This document shows, in pieces, positions 25,899 through 34,478 of a DNA stretch of 64,000 nt. Source of the DNA: Caulobacter zeae (GTDB taxonomy: Bacteria > Pseudomonadota > Alphaproteobacteria > Caulobacterales > Caulobacteraceae); NCBI RefSeq assembly GCF_002858925.1, contig NZ_PJRS01000001.1, positions 1 through 64,000 of the forward strand, in the 5' to 3' direction. The translations under genes were made by a program, and so were the position numbers. The notes below the pieces were generated by a model, which was not told the DNA's origin, did no database searches, and worked only from the letters and a program-made list of their open reading frames with translations. Position 1 is the first letter of the stretch. Each line of letters opens with the position of its first letter.

Positions 25899-26996
25899 AT
25901 GCCTGACGCCGCCCATATCAAGCCCCTAACCGCTCTGCGGTTTTTCGCCGCCTTCTGGGTGGTGATGTTTCACTACTGGCCAAACCTCGCCGTGGCCGGT
26001 GCGGTTCCCGGCGTCGTGGCCAAGGGCTATCTGGGCGTCGAGGCCTTCTTCATCCTGTCGGGCTTCATCCTCTGCCACGTCTATCTGACGGCTTTCGGCG
26101 AGGGCCGGTTCGGCTATGGCGGCTTCCTGTGGAACCGGCTGGCGCGGGTCTATCCGCTGCACCTGTTCACCCTGGCGGGCGTCGGCGCCATGGCCCTCGC
26201 GGCCGGGGCCGTCGGCATCGCCGTCGACAAGAACATGCTGGCCTGGGACGCCCTGCCGGCCAACCTGCTGATGGTCCAGGCCTGGGGCTTCGCCCCCGTC
26301 TCGGGCTGGAACCACCCCTCGTGGTCGATCTCGGCCGAGTGGTTCGCCTATCTTTCCTTCCCGGCCTTCGCCTTCGTGGCCTGGCGCCTGCGCGCGCGGC
26401 CGCTGGTGCTGACCGGCGCGGCCCTGCTGCTGATCGCCGCCCTCTATCCCGCCTTCGAAAAGCTGGCCGGATTCCCGCTGACCGAGGCGACGATCCGCTG
26501 GGGCGCCCTGCGCATCGTGCCGTGCTTCTTCTACGGCTGCGCGCTCTACACTCTGTGGAAGAGCCAGGACGTCAGCCTGCGCGGCGCGGGAATCGGCGCC
26601 GCTTTCGCAGGCCTTCTTCTGCTCGCCACGGTGCAGCTTCAGGCGCCCGATGCGTTGATCGTGACCATTTTGGGCGGATTTATTCTATCCCTGGCGCGCC
26701 TGGCCAAGGCCGGTTCGACCTTCGCCTCGCAAAGCATGTTCGTGTATTTGGGCGAGATCAGCTACTCGACCTACATGATCTGCATTCCGTGGAAGATCCT
26801 GGCGATCAACGGTGCGGCAAAGTTGCTGAACATAGAGGGAGACAAACTGCCGCTGGCCGTCTGGGCGTTAATCGTCGCAGCCTTGATTCCACTGTCGGCG
26901 GCTTCCTATCACTTGGTGGAAAAGCCGGCCCGGGACTTCATGAAGTCTATAGCCAAACAGCGCCGTAGCGCGGCGGCAACCGCCACTGTGGCCTAA
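25899..26996 (+). CDS. Acyltransferase family 3 (OafA-like) membrane protein
   Basis: 365 residues from the ATG at 25899 (GGAAGAAG upstream); the frame extends to 25800 but that part is Arg-rich and not conserved in type. About ten membrane helices. Family signs: IKPLTALRFFAAFWVVMFHY (R/H motif at the first helix), LGVEAFFILSGFILCHVYL, the WNRLARVYPLHLF loop with the RxxRxxP-type basic motif, and PSWSISAEWFAYL. Such enzymes O-acetylate surface sugars, lipids or peptidoglycan. The isolated position gives no hint of the acceptor. GC is lower in its 3' third. Confidence 0.92.
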   Translation: MPDAAHIKPLTALRFFAAFWVVMFHYWPNLAVAGAVPGVVAKGYLGVEAFFILSGFILCHVYLTAFGEGRFGYGGFLWNRLARVYPLHLFTLAGVGAMALAAGAVGIAVDKNMLAWDALPANLLMVQAWGFAPVSGWNHPSWSISAEWFAYLSFPAFAFVAWRLRARPLVLTGAALLLIAALYPAFEKLAGFPLTEATIRWGALRIVPCFFYGCALYTLWKSQDVSLRGAGIGAAFAGLLLLATVQLQAPDALIVTILGGFILSLARLAKAGSTFASQSMFVYLGEISYSTYMICIPWKILAINGAAKLLNIEGDKLPLAVWALIVAALIPLSAASYHLVEKPARDFMKSIAKQRRSAAATATVA

Positions 26997-27065
26997 TAAA
27001 CACTCTTTTCATATTTTTCCGTCAGGGTTATCCCCCTACCCAGTGACGCGGGGGAGTACCCAAGC

Positions 27066-27752
27066 ATGACGAAACGGAAGAGAGCCCTTTGGGGTTCCCT
27101 GGCCGCTGCGGCCATGATCAGCCTCGCGCCGATCTCGAGCGCCGTGGCCGACGGGTACTGGCAGTGCGTGCCCTTCGCCCGCCTGATGTCGGGCATCCAG
27201 ATCTTCGGCGACGCCCGCACTTGGTGGGGCCAGGCCACCGGCAAGTACGAGACCGGTTTCACGCCCAAGGCCGGCGCCGTCCTCTGCTTCAAGCCCACCG
27301 GCCGCATGAACCTCGGCCACGTGGCCTTCGTTTCGCAAGTTCTCACCGACCGGGTGATCCAGGTCACCCACGCCAACTGGTCCGTCATGAACGGCGCCCG
27401 CGGCCAGGTCGAAAAGGACGTCACGGTCGTCGACGTCTCGCCGGAAGGCGACTGGAGCCAGGTCAAGGTCTGGTACGACCCGATCCGGGATCTCGGCACC
27501 ACGGTCTATCCGACCCACGGCTTCATCTATCAGAACCAGCAGGCGATCACGATCGCCGCAGCCACCAGCAAGCTGGCGCTCGCCCAGAACGCCGCCGTGT
27601 CGCTGGCCAAGCAGGCCGCCAACCAGGTCGCCTCGTCGGTCCGCGCCAACCCGCTGGACATGATCAACCAGGCCGCCGATTCCACCGACCGCATCGCCGC
27701 CCTGATCGCCGCCGCCCAAGGCGACGACAAGCCGGCCCAGCAGCAGCGCTGA
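27066..27752 (+). CDS. Secreted CHAP-domain (cysteine peptidase/amidase-type) protein
   Basis: 228 residues with a signal peptide (about 1-29, ending SAVADG). The domain begins YWQCVPFARLMSGIQIFGDA, with the catalytic Cys in the QCVPFAR motif, followed by GHVAFVSQVL (catalytic His) and VTHANWSV (Asn/third residue), the CHAP/NlpC order. CHAP enzymes cut peptidoglycan cross-bridges or amide bonds. The C-terminal quarter is a helical Ala/Gln-rich region (about 165-228) that may be a coiled coil. It probably acts in the periplasm in wall remodelling. Confidence 0.88.
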   Translation: MTKRKRALWGSLAAAAMISLAPISSAVADGYWQCVPFARLMSGIQIFGDARTWWGQATGKYETGFTPKAGAVLCFKPTGRMNLGHVAFVSQVLTDRVIQVTHANWSVMNGARGQVEKDVTVVDVSPEGDWSQVKVWYDPIRDLGTTVYPTHGFIYQNQQAITIAAATSKLALAQNAAVSLAKQAANQVASSVRANPLDMINQAADSTDRIAALIAAAQGDDKPAQQQR

Positions 27753-27835
27753 TCTCCACACCGATCGACGCCCAGGTGCGTTGACGCGACCGGAAGCCCC
27801 TGCCACACCCGTGAGGTGAAGGTCCGGGTCGATCC

Positions 27836-28795
27836 ATGCTGAGAGTTCTCCGACAAGGCGCCCCGGGCTTCGAACCCGGCGGCCAGACGCCCGACTGGCG
27901 GCTGCCGGCCGACGCCGTCTGGATCGAACTCGTCGACCCCACCCGCGCCGAGGAAGTGGCCGTCGAGCAGTCGATCGGCCTGTTGCTGCCCACCCGCGAG
28001 GAAATGGCCGAGATCGAGGCCTCCTCGCGCCTCTACCAGGAGGACGGCGGCACGTTCATGACCGCCACCATCCTGGTCAACGCCGAGGGCGAGCTGCCCA
28101 CGGCCGCCCCGGTGACCTTCGTGCTGGCCGGCGACAAGCTGGTGACCATCCGCTACGTCGAGCCCCGCGCCTTCTCGGTGTTCGCCGCCCAGGCCGAGCG
28201 CCAGCCCAGCCTGTGCCCGCACGGCCCGCAGACCTTCCTTGGCCTGCTCGACGCCGTGGTCGACCGCACCGCCGACATCCTCGAGCGCACCGCCAGCGAG
28301 GTCGAGACCCAGTCGCGCGCCATCTTCGGCCGCCCGCGCGGCGTGGCCTTCGAAAAGATCCTCAGCCGCCTGGGCCGGGCCCAGAACGTCAACGCCAAGG
28401 CCCGCGACAGCCTGGTCAGCCTGGCGCGCCTGCTCAGCTTCGCCAGCCTCGCCGAGCAGTTCGAGGGCGACAAAGAGCTGCGCGACCACCTGAAATCGCT
28501 GCAACGCGACGTGCAGTCGATCACCGACCATTCCAGCTACCTGTCGGGCAACATCACCTTCCTGCTCGACGCGGCGCTGGGCTTCATCAACATCGAGCAG
28601 AACCAGATCTTCAAGATCTTCTCGGTGTTCTCGGTGGTGTTCCTGCCGCCCACCCTGATCGCCGGCATCTACGGGATGAACTTCCTGCACATGCCCGAGC
28701 TGGGCTGGAAGGAGGGCTACCCCATGGCCCTGGGCCTGATGCTGATCGCCGCCCTGGCGCCCCTGATCTGGTTCCGTCGAAAAGGCTGGCTGTGA
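27836..28795 (+). CDS. CorA family magnesium/divalent cation transporter
   Basis: 319 residues: an acidic cytoplasmic domain (1 to about 250) with a long helix, then two C-terminal membrane helices. The gate signature YGMNF (GMN motif) follows the first helix (LPPTLIAGIYGMNFLHMPEL), and the basic RRKGW tail ends the chain. CorA forms a pentamer that lets Mg2+, or Co2+/Ni2+, into the cell. It is the GMN-type relative with a shorter loop. The ATG at 27836 fits the usual start. The pentapeptide gene follows 80 bp later. Confidence 0.94.
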   Translation: MLRVLRQGAPGFEPGGQTPDWRLPADAVWIELVDPTRAEEVAVEQSIGLLLPTREEMAEIEASSRLYQEDGGTFMTATILVNAEGELPTAAPVTFVLAGDKLVTIRYVEPRAFSVFAAQAERQPSLCPHGPQTFLGLLDAVVDRTADILERTASEVETQSRAIFGRPRGVAFEKILSRLGRAQNVNAKARDSLVSLARLLSFASLAEQFEGDKELRDHLKSLQRDVQSITDHSSYLSGNITFLLDAALGFINIEQNQIFKIFSVFSVVFLPPTLIAGIYGMNFLHMPELGWKEGYPMALGLMLIAALAPLIWFRRKGWL

Positions 28796-28875
28796 CTTGT
28801 TTCACAGACGAAAAACAAACCGTTCCTTAAGCGGATTTTCGGCATAAACGACCGGAACGCTTGATAAAAACAAAC

Positions 28876-30123
28876 ATGTCGCCCCTTCCCGCCGCATCGC
28901 CGCAGAGCCTGATCCGCAAGGCTCCCGCCGCCGCCGTCAAGGCCGCGGTGGAGGCGCACGGCCGTTACCTGAAGGGCCTGCCGGGCGGGCGGCGCGCGAC
29001 CCTGGCCTATCTGGACCTGTCGCATTTCGAGCTCGACGGCGCGGACCTCTCCGAGGCCGACCTGACCGGCGCGCTGCTTGCCGGCGCCTCGCTGCGCGGG
29101 GCGGTGCTGGACCGGGCGGTGCTGTACGGCGCGGACCTGCGCGACGCCGACCTGCGCGGCGCGCGCCTGACCCGCGTCGACATGCGCGGGGCCTATCTGC
29201 GCGGCGCCAACCTGTCGGGCGCGGATCTTAGCGGCTGCGACCTGCGCGAGGGCCTGACCGCCGTGCAGGACGGGGCCGAGGGCTTCCGCCTGCTGCACCA
29301 CGCCGAGGACGGCGCCGGCCTCGACTACGCCCTGCTGAAGGGCGCCAAGATGAGCGGGGCCCAGATGTCGGGCGCCTTCGCCCGCGCCGCCGACCTGACC
29401 GACGCCGACCTGTCGGGCGCCACGCTGTCGGGCGCGCGGCTGAACAACGCCACCATGAACCGGGTCGACCTGTCGGGCGCCGAGATCTTCGGAGCCGACC
29501 TGTCGGGCGCCCTGCTACGTCGCGCGGTGATGACCGGCGTCGACACCTCCGGCGCCAATCTGGAGGACGCCGACCTCGCCGAGGTGCTGCGCGCCCCGCC
29601 GCCGCTGATCTATGTCGACGACCAGCCGCTGCACGAACTGCTCGAGGCGCACGAGGCGTTCTGCGCCAGCGGCGGCGCCAAGGGCCGCGCGGCCAACATC
29701 CCGCAGGTCGACTTCCGTCCCCTGCGCCGCCTGAAGGGCCGCAAGCTGAGCGGTCTGGCCGCCCCCGGCGCAATCCTCTTCGGCATGGACCTGGAAGGCG
29801 TCGAACTGCAAGGCGCCAACCTGGTCGGCGCCGACCTGCGCGGCGCCAACCTGCGCAAGGCCGACCTGCGCGGCGCGCGCCTGGCCGACGCCGACCTGGC
29901 CCGCGCCGACCTGTCGGGCGCCAAGCTTGGCCCCCTGGTCATCGGCGAAGGCCGCGCCCTGCGCGCCGACCTCACCCGCGCCACCCTGCGCGGCGCCAAC
30001 CTGTCGGGCGCCAGCGCCGCCCGCGCCCGCCTGATCGGCGCGGACCTGTCGCGCGCCAACCTCGCCGGTTGCGACCTGCGCGGGGCCGAGCTTCCCGAGG
30101 GGTTCGTTCCGCCCAAGGGCTGA
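28876..30123 (+). CDS. Pentapeptide-repeat protein with two repeat blocks
   Basis: 415 residues from the ATG at 28876; a TTG at 28861 would add five. After a short helical N-terminus (1-40), A(D/N)LxG-type pentapeptides fill about residues 40-120 and 145-225 (for example GADLSEADLTGALLAGASL) and again about 305-410 (GANLVGADLRGANLRKADLR). A roughly 70-residue linker (VDDQPLHELLEAHEAFCASG and on) parts the two large blocks, and a shorter break near 125-145 holds LREGLTAVQDGAEGFRLLHH. The repeats would form right-handed quadrilateral helices. The function is unknown; such folds often bind proteins or mimic DNA. Confidence 0.93.
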   Translation: MSPLPAASPQSLIRKAPAAAVKAAVEAHGRYLKGLPGGRRATLAYLDLSHFELDGADLSEADLTGALLAGASLRGAVLDRAVLYGADLRDADLRGARLTRVDMRGAYLRGANLSGADLSGCDLREGLTAVQDGAEGFRLLHHAEDGAGLDYALLKGAKMSGAQMSGAFARAADLTDADLSGATLSGARLNNATMNRVDLSGAEIFGADLSGALLRRAVMTGVDTSGANLEDADLAEVLRAPPPLIYVDDQPLHELLEAHEAFCASGGAKGRAANIPQVDFRPLRRLKGRKLSGLAAPGAILFGMDLEGVELQGANLVGADLRGANLRKADLRGARLADADLARADLSGAKLGPLVIGEGRALRADLTRATLRGANLSGASAARARLIGADLSRANLAGCDLRGAELPEGFVPPKG

Positions 30124-30198
30124 GCGAATACCTTTTCCATCTTTCCTTATTGCCGCCACCCGCTACACGAGGGCCTTCGCACACGATGGGAGGGCGCG

Positions 30199-31299
30199 AT
30201 GGGACTTCGAGGGCTTCTGACGGCCGCGGCTCTGGCCGCCCTGGTTCCCGTCCTTGCGCTGGCCCAGCCGCGCCTGGCCCCGGCCCCTGAAACCGCCGCC
30301 CTGACGCCCCTGCCCGCCCTGGCCGGCGGCCGCGTCGTGGCCGGCTCCGAAGGCTGGACCTACCAGTGGCCCAGCGCCCGCTTCGAGGCCGCCTTCGCCG
30401 GCGAGGCGGTGCTGTTCAAGGTCGGGGCCGGCGACCAGATCCTGCATCTTTCGATCGACGGCGCCCCGGTCGGCCGGCTGGTGAAGCCCACGCCGGGCCT
30501 CTACCGCATCGAAGGCCTGGCCAACGGCCGCCATCTGGCGGTCGCCAGCGTGGTAGGCGAGATGCAGGCCGCCCCGGCCCGCTTCGGCGGCTTCTTTCTA
30601 GAGGGCGGCCGCGCCCTGCCGCTGGCGCCGCCCCGCCGCCAGATCGAGTTCATCGGCGACTCCCACAGCGTCGGCTACGGCGACGCCTCCGAGGTCCGCG
30701 CCTGCCCGGGCGACGGGGTCTGGATGACCACGGACAACTCCATCGCGTTTGGCCCGCTGACCGCCCAGCGCTTCGGCGCCGAGCGCCAGGTCAACGCCAT
30801 CTCGGGCCGGGGAATCGTGCGCAATTTCGACGGCATGGCCGGCGACACCCTGCCCCTGGCCTGGCCCAAGGCCCTGCTCGGCGCCGCGCCGGCCTACGCC
30901 AACGACGACTGGCGTCCGCAGGTGGTGGTGATCAACCTGGGCACCAACGACTTCTCCACCCCGCTGAAGGCCGGCGAGCCGTGGAAGGACCGTCAGGCCC
31001 TGCGCGACGACTATGTCGCGACCTACGTCCGCTTCGTGGGCGAAATCCGCGCCCGCCAGCCCCAGGCCTTCGTCATCCTGCTGGCCCCGCCCAGCGCCGA
31101 GAACGAGATCGCCGCCCAGGTCGACCGCGTCGCCGAGACCCTGAAGTCCGCCGGCGAGACCCGCCTGGCCGTCATCCCGCTGGGCGAGATGGAACTGACC
31201 GCCTGCGACTGGCACCCCTCGGCCCGCGACCAGCAGGGCATTTCCGACAAGCTGTCGGCGTTCATCGCCCAGCGGCCGGAACTCTGGCAGGGGCGGTAA
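30199..31299 (+). CDS. SGNH/GDSL-type esterase (CE2-like)
   Basis: 366 residues: signal peptide (about 1-23), an N-terminal beta-sandwich part (about 40-140) and an SGNH hydrolase domain. The nucleophile is S155 in IGDSHSVGYG; VINLGTNDFS is the Gly/Asn block; and D336-W-H339 (CDWHPSARDQ) gives the catalytic Asp-His. A beta domain followed by SGNH with GDSHS is the layout of family CE2 acetyl-xylan/carbohydrate esterases, so deacetylation of plant polysaccharide is plausible. Export to the periplasm is expected. A family B repeat follows. Confidence 0.9.
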   Translation: MGLRGLLTAAALAALVPVLALAQPRLAPAPETAALTPLPALAGGRVVAGSEGWTYQWPSARFEAAFAGEAVLFKVGAGDQILHLSIDGAPVGRLVKPTPGLYRIEGLANGRHLAVASVVGEMQAAPARFGGFFLEGGRALPLAPPRRQIEFIGDSHSVGYGDASEVRACPGDGVWMTTDNSIAFGPLTAQRFGAERQVNAISGRGIVRNFDGMAGDTLPLAWPKALLGAAPAYANDDWRPQVVVINLGTNDFSTPLKAGEPWKDRQALRDDYVATYVRFVGEIRARQPQAFVILLAPPSAENEIAAQVDRVAETLKSAGETRLAVIPLGEMELTACDWHPSARDQQGISDKLSAFIAQRPELWQGR

Positions 31300-31304
31300 G
31301 AGTA

Positions 31305-31427
31305 GATGCTCCCCCTCTGGGGGAGCTGTCGCGGAGCGACTGAGGGGGGAAGTTTTCAGCTGCCGCGGAAGCTGAAAACGTCCCCCCTCCGGCCCTTCGG
31401 GCCACCTCCCCCAGAGGGGGAGGATCT
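31305..31427. repeat. Double-hairpin intergenic repeat pair (family B, copy 4)
   Basis: The clearest copy. A type 2 module (CTCCCCCTCTGGGGGAG, then CTGTCGCGGAGCGACTGAGG), a central palindrome GTTTTCAGCT-N8-AGCTGAAAAC, then an inverted type 1 module (CCCTCCGGCCCTTCGGGCC, then CTCCCCCAGAGGGGGAG). It fills the gap between convergent genes. Confidence 0.92.
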
Positions 31428-31432
31428 TTGCC

Positions 31433-32290
31433 CTAGATCCCCGCCTTGATCGGCGCGAGGTCCGGATACACCGGCTCGCGCTTTTGGGCCTTGGCGGCGA
31501 AGGCCTCGGCCATGTGCGGGCCGGCCAGCATGCCCGATTGCCAGACGGCCAGGTAGTCGAGGGTGTCGGCCACCGAATGGTCGCGGGCGTAGTTGATGAT
31601 CACCTTGCTGCCGGTCACCGCCAGCGGGGTCTTCGACGCGATCTCGCGGGCCGTCTCCAGGGCGTGGGCGACCACCGCCTCGTGGCTGTCGAACACGGCG
31701 TTGACCAGGCCGAGCTCCAGCGCCTTCTGGGCCGGCAGCTTGCGGCCGGTATAGGCCAGCTCCTTGACCCAGCCCTCGGGGATCAGCTTGCACAGCCGCG
31801 GGAAGGTGCCGACGTCGGCGGTCATGCCGATGTTGATCTCCTGGATCACGAAATAGGCGTCGGCGGTGGCGTAGCGGATGTCGCAGGCGGTGGCGAAGTC
31901 GACCGCGCCGCCGATGCAGCCGCCCTGGATGGCCATGATCACCGGCATCCGCGCCCGCTCCAGGCACGAGAACGTCTCCTGCAGGCCCTTGACCTTGTGG
32001 CGGAAGGCCTCGGCGGCCACGTGGCGGTCGGCCGGCTCGCCGCCGGTGATGCCCTCGTCGGCGAACACCGACAGATCCATGCCGGCGCTGAAGTGCTTGC
32101 CGGTCGAGGAGATGACGATGGCCCGCACCCCGCCCTGTCGATCGAGGTCATTCACGATCGCCGGCAGCTCGCGCCAGAACGAACGCGTCATGCTGTTGAA
32201 GCTTTCCGCCCTTATCAGCTTCAGGTGAGCGACGCCCGCTTCGACCTCTACCTTAAAGCAGCTATAGTCGGACGGTGTTTCATTACCCAT
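31433..32290 (-). CDS. Enoyl-CoA hydratase/isomerase family protein, probably dienoyl-CoA isomerase
   Basis: 285 residues from the ATG at 32290, with GGGAGG upstream. Oxyanion-hole motifs: GKHFSAGMDL and GGCIGGAVDFATACDIRYA. Then comes QEINIGMTADVGTFPRL, where Glu and Asp eight residues apart match the acid/base pair of delta3,5-delta2,4-dienoyl-CoA isomerase (ECH1), rather than the Glu pair of crotonase hydratase. KELAYTGRKLPAQKALELGL also matches ECH1. It would help break down unsaturated fatty acids by beta-oxidation. It is a stand-alone gene. Confidence 0.9.
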   Translation of the reverse strand: MGNETPSDYSCFKVEVEAGVAHLKLIRAESFNSMTRSFWRELPAIVNDLDRQGGVRAIVISSTGKHFSAGMDLSVFADEGITGGEPADRHVAAEAFRHKVKGLQETFSCLERARMPVIMAIQGGCIGGAVDFATACDIRYATADAYFVIQEINIGMTADVGTFPRLCKLIPEGWVKELAYTGRKLPAQKALELGLVNAVFDSHEAVVAHALETAREIASKTPLAVTGSKVIINYARDHSVADTLDYLAVWQSGMLAGPHMAEAFAAKAQKREPVYPDLAPIKAGI

Positions 32291-32414
32291 CGTCGCCTCC
32301 CTTATCATTGTTCACCTGAACGATAGCACGGGCGGCGGCGGCGACGTCAAATCCGGCGGACGCATCGTCCTTTCTGCACAGGACGACGATCCGCCCCGCG
32401 CAAGGAGCCACGTC

Positions 32415-33203
32415 ATGAGCAAGTCCATCCCCGCCGCCCTGTCGATCGCGGCCCTGCTGGCCACGGGCCTGGCCGCGCCCACCCCCGTCCTGGCCCAGGG
32501 CAAGCCGCTGGGCGGCCTGTTCTCGTGCGACGCCGGCGGCGGCAAGCAGGAGGGCGGCGCCCTGATCGGAGCCGGCGTCGGCGCCCTGCTGGGCACCCAG
32601 GTGGCCAAGAACGAAAAGGGCCTGGGCGCCCTGGTCGGCGCGGCCGCCGGCGCGGCGGCGGGCTCGTACATCGGCTGCCGCATGCAGTCGACCGACACCG
32701 CCCGCGCCCAGGCCGCCACCAAGAAGGCGCTGGAGACCGGCCAGTCGCAGGCCTGGAGCAACCCGCGCACCGGGGCCTCGGGCCGCGTCGACGTGGTGGC
32801 CTCGACCTACGGCCCGCCGGTTCAGGGCGACTCGTTGCGCTTCGAACGCAACGTGCGACAACTTCCCAGCTACGACGCCGTTGGGGCCGACTACACCGTC
32901 CGCTCGACCGCCAACCTGCGCGCCGGCCCGTCGACCAGCGAGAGCGTGGTCGGCAAGCTGTCGGCCGGCGAACGCGTCGAGGTGCTGGGCGGCGTGCCCG
33001 GCTCGAACTGGCTGCTGGTCGGCCGCGGCGGCTACGGTGCGGGCTATGTCTCGAGCAGCCTGCTGACCGCCAGCGGCTACGGCCCCGAGCCGTCGTGCCG
33101 CACCATCGCCGCCTCGATCTCGACCCGCGGCCAGCGCCCGGCCACCGAGCGCTACAACGCCTGCAAGGACGGCCGCGGCGAGTGGCAGCTGACGCAGGTC
33201 TAG
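32415..33203 (+). CDS. Secreted glycine-zipper and SH3-domain protein
   Basis: 262 residues: signal peptide (1-28, ending PVLAQ); a glycine zipper (about 45-95, ALIGAGVGALLGTQV and LVGAAAGAAAGSYIG), as in 17-kDa surface antigens and lipoprotein-like outer-membrane proteins; a middle segment; then a bacterial SH3 domain (about 155-215) with YTVRSTANLRAGPSTSESVV and WLLVGRGGYGAGYVSSSLL. No lipobox Cys at the cleavage site. SH3b domains bind peptidoglycan, so an envelope role is likely. The last part (TIAASISTRGQRPATERYNA) is unplaced. Confidence 0.88.
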   Translation: MSKSIPAALSIAALLATGLAAPTPVLAQGKPLGGLFSCDAGGGKQEGGALIGAGVGALLGTQVAKNEKGLGALVGAAAGAAAGSYIGCRMQSTDTARAQAATKKALETGQSQAWSNPRTGASGRVDVVASTYGPPVQGDSLRFERNVRQLPSYDAVGADYTVRSTANLRAGPSTSESVVGKLSAGERVEVLGGVPGSNWLLVGRGGYGAGYVSSSLLTASGYGPEPSCRTIAASISTRGQRPATERYNACKDGRGEWQLTQV

Positions 33204-33210
33204 GCCTCTA

Positions 33211-33384
33211 AACTCCTCCCCCGCAGGCGGGGGAGGTGGCGCGGCGCTATCAGCGCCGTGACGGAGGGGGCGACGGCCGGCACAGCGCCCAGTCTCGCCC
33301 CTCCACCGCGGAGCCTGTCCTCGGGCGCGCGCTTCGCGCGACCCGGGGGCGGTCCCCCTCCCCCGTTTTACGGGGGAGGAGTTT
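33211..33384. repeat. Double-hairpin intergenic repeat pair (family B, copy 5, divergent)
   Basis: The left module has CTCCTCCCCCGCAGGCGGGG followed by GGCGC-GGCGC-type and GAGGGGG parts. The right one ends CCCCCTCCCCCGTTTTACGG then GGGAGGAG. Inner hairpins differ from types 1-3. The last bases encode the C-terminus of the methyltransferase gene. Confidence 0.75.
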
Positions 33385-33973
33385 TCTCCAGACACACCCA
33401 CGTCCAGGTCACCCCCGCCGCGCGGTTGCCGGCCTGCACCGAGGCCGCCTCGACACGGTGGACGAGCCGCAGACCCGCCGCCTCGGCCAGGGCGATCGTC
33501 GCCCCTACGCCCACCGGCCAGACCGGCCGCGACGGCGCGCCGGGGCCGTGGCGCAGCGACATGATCAGCACCCCGCCGCTCGCCAGCAGCCCGGCCAGCA
33601 CCGGCATGGCCACGGCGCGGGCCGGGTCGTCCAGGTGCTGCCACACCCCGCTCAGCAGCAGGCGGTCGAAGCTTTCGCCCCGCAGGCGGGAAAGCTCAGG
33701 CAGGCGGTCGTCGACCCAGGCCAGCCCCGGCCGCAGCGCCCGCCCCGCCTCGCGCAGGGCGGCGACCGGCTCGACGGCGACCACCGCGTGGCCCAGGCCG
33801 GCCAGCCAGGCCGCGTCGCGTCCCGTGCCGGCGCCGATATCGGCGATCCTGGCGGGCGTCCTGGGGATGAAATCGGCCACCGGCGCGTAGAGCCCGGCGG
33901 CGTCGACGGCCTCGAACCGGTCCACCAGGTCCGCCCCGTCGGCCTCGTAGCCGGCCAGCACCGTCTCGATCAC
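33368..33973 (-). CDS. Class I SAM-dependent methyltransferase
   Basis: 201 residues from a GTG at 33973 that overlaps the stop of the DUF488 gene by 4 bp (GTGA), so the two are translationally coupled. The SAM loop is IADIGAGTGRDAAWLAGLG with VVAVEP after strand 2; LLLSGVWQHLDD and GGVLIMSLRHGPG are motifs further on. The substrate is unknown. The last residues (KTPPP) and the stop codon lie in a family B repeat, which suggests that the repeat replaced the original gene end. Confidence 0.88.
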   Translation of the reverse strand: MIETVLAGYEADGADLVDRFEAVDAAGLYAPVADFIPRTPARIADIGAGTGRDAAWLAGLGHAVVAVEPVAALREAGRALRPGLAWVDDRLPELSRLRGESFDRLLLSGVWQHLDDPARAVAMPVLAGLLASGGVLIMSLRHGPGAPSRPVWPVGVGATIALAEAAGLRLVHRVEAASVQAGNRAAGVTWTWVCLEKTPPP

Positions 33974-34416
33974 AGGTCCACGACCTCGCACTTCAGCGCC
34001 TGGCGGATGCGGTCGGCGACGATGCGACGGTGGCAGCAGGCCGGATCGTCCTCGTAGCACAGCAGGGCGATGCGCTTTTCCCCGGCCAACTGCGTGGCCT
34101 GGGCCAGGGCGACCTGAGCCTTGGGCTCCTCCAGGTGGGCGGCGAAGATCGCCCGCATCTCTTCGGTGCGGCCCGCGCGGGCGGCGTCGCGGCCGGCCTT
34201 GGGCGTCCCCAGCGGCTGAAGGTGCAGGTAGCCGATACCCTGCTCTTGCAGGCTGTTTCCCAGCAGGGTCTTGGAAAAGCCGGCCTTGCGCGACGAGGCC
34301 ACGGCCCGCACGTCGACCACCAGCTCCACCCCGGCCGCCTTCAGCCGATCGATCATCCCGCCTTGGGTGTCGGTCTCGTAGCCGATGGTGGCGAGCGGAT
34401 TCATCGTCGGCTCCAT
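33970..34416 (-). CDS. DUF488 family protein
   Basis: 148 residues (or 144 from the second Met at 34404, MNPLATIGYE). The family pattern is complete: ATIGYETDTQGGMIDRLKAA, VVDVRAVASSRKAGFSK, and the C-terminal LLCYEDDPACCHRRIVADRI, which has the conserved CYExDPxxCHR motif. DUF488 proteins are of unknown biochemical function; the Cys/His motif suggests metal binding or a thiol-based activity. Coupled to the following methyltransferase gene by a 4-bp overlap. Confidence 0.9.
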   Translation of the reverse strand: MEPTMNPLATIGYETDTQGGMIDRLKAAGVELVVDVRAVASSRKAGFSKTLLGNSLQEQGIGYLHLQPLGTPKAGRDAARAGRTEEMRAIFAAHLEEPKAQVALAQATQLAGEKRIALLCYEDDPACCHRRIVADRIRQALKCEVVDL

Positions 34417-34478
34417 TGGACGGCGGGGCTGTGGGCGCCTACGTTAGCGGGAAGAGCCGAAGAAGGAACCTCTGGCCG

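Noticed and set aside
33211..33384. A mobile element with its own gene
   Set aside because: No transposase or RAYT reading frame is found in or near any of the repeats.
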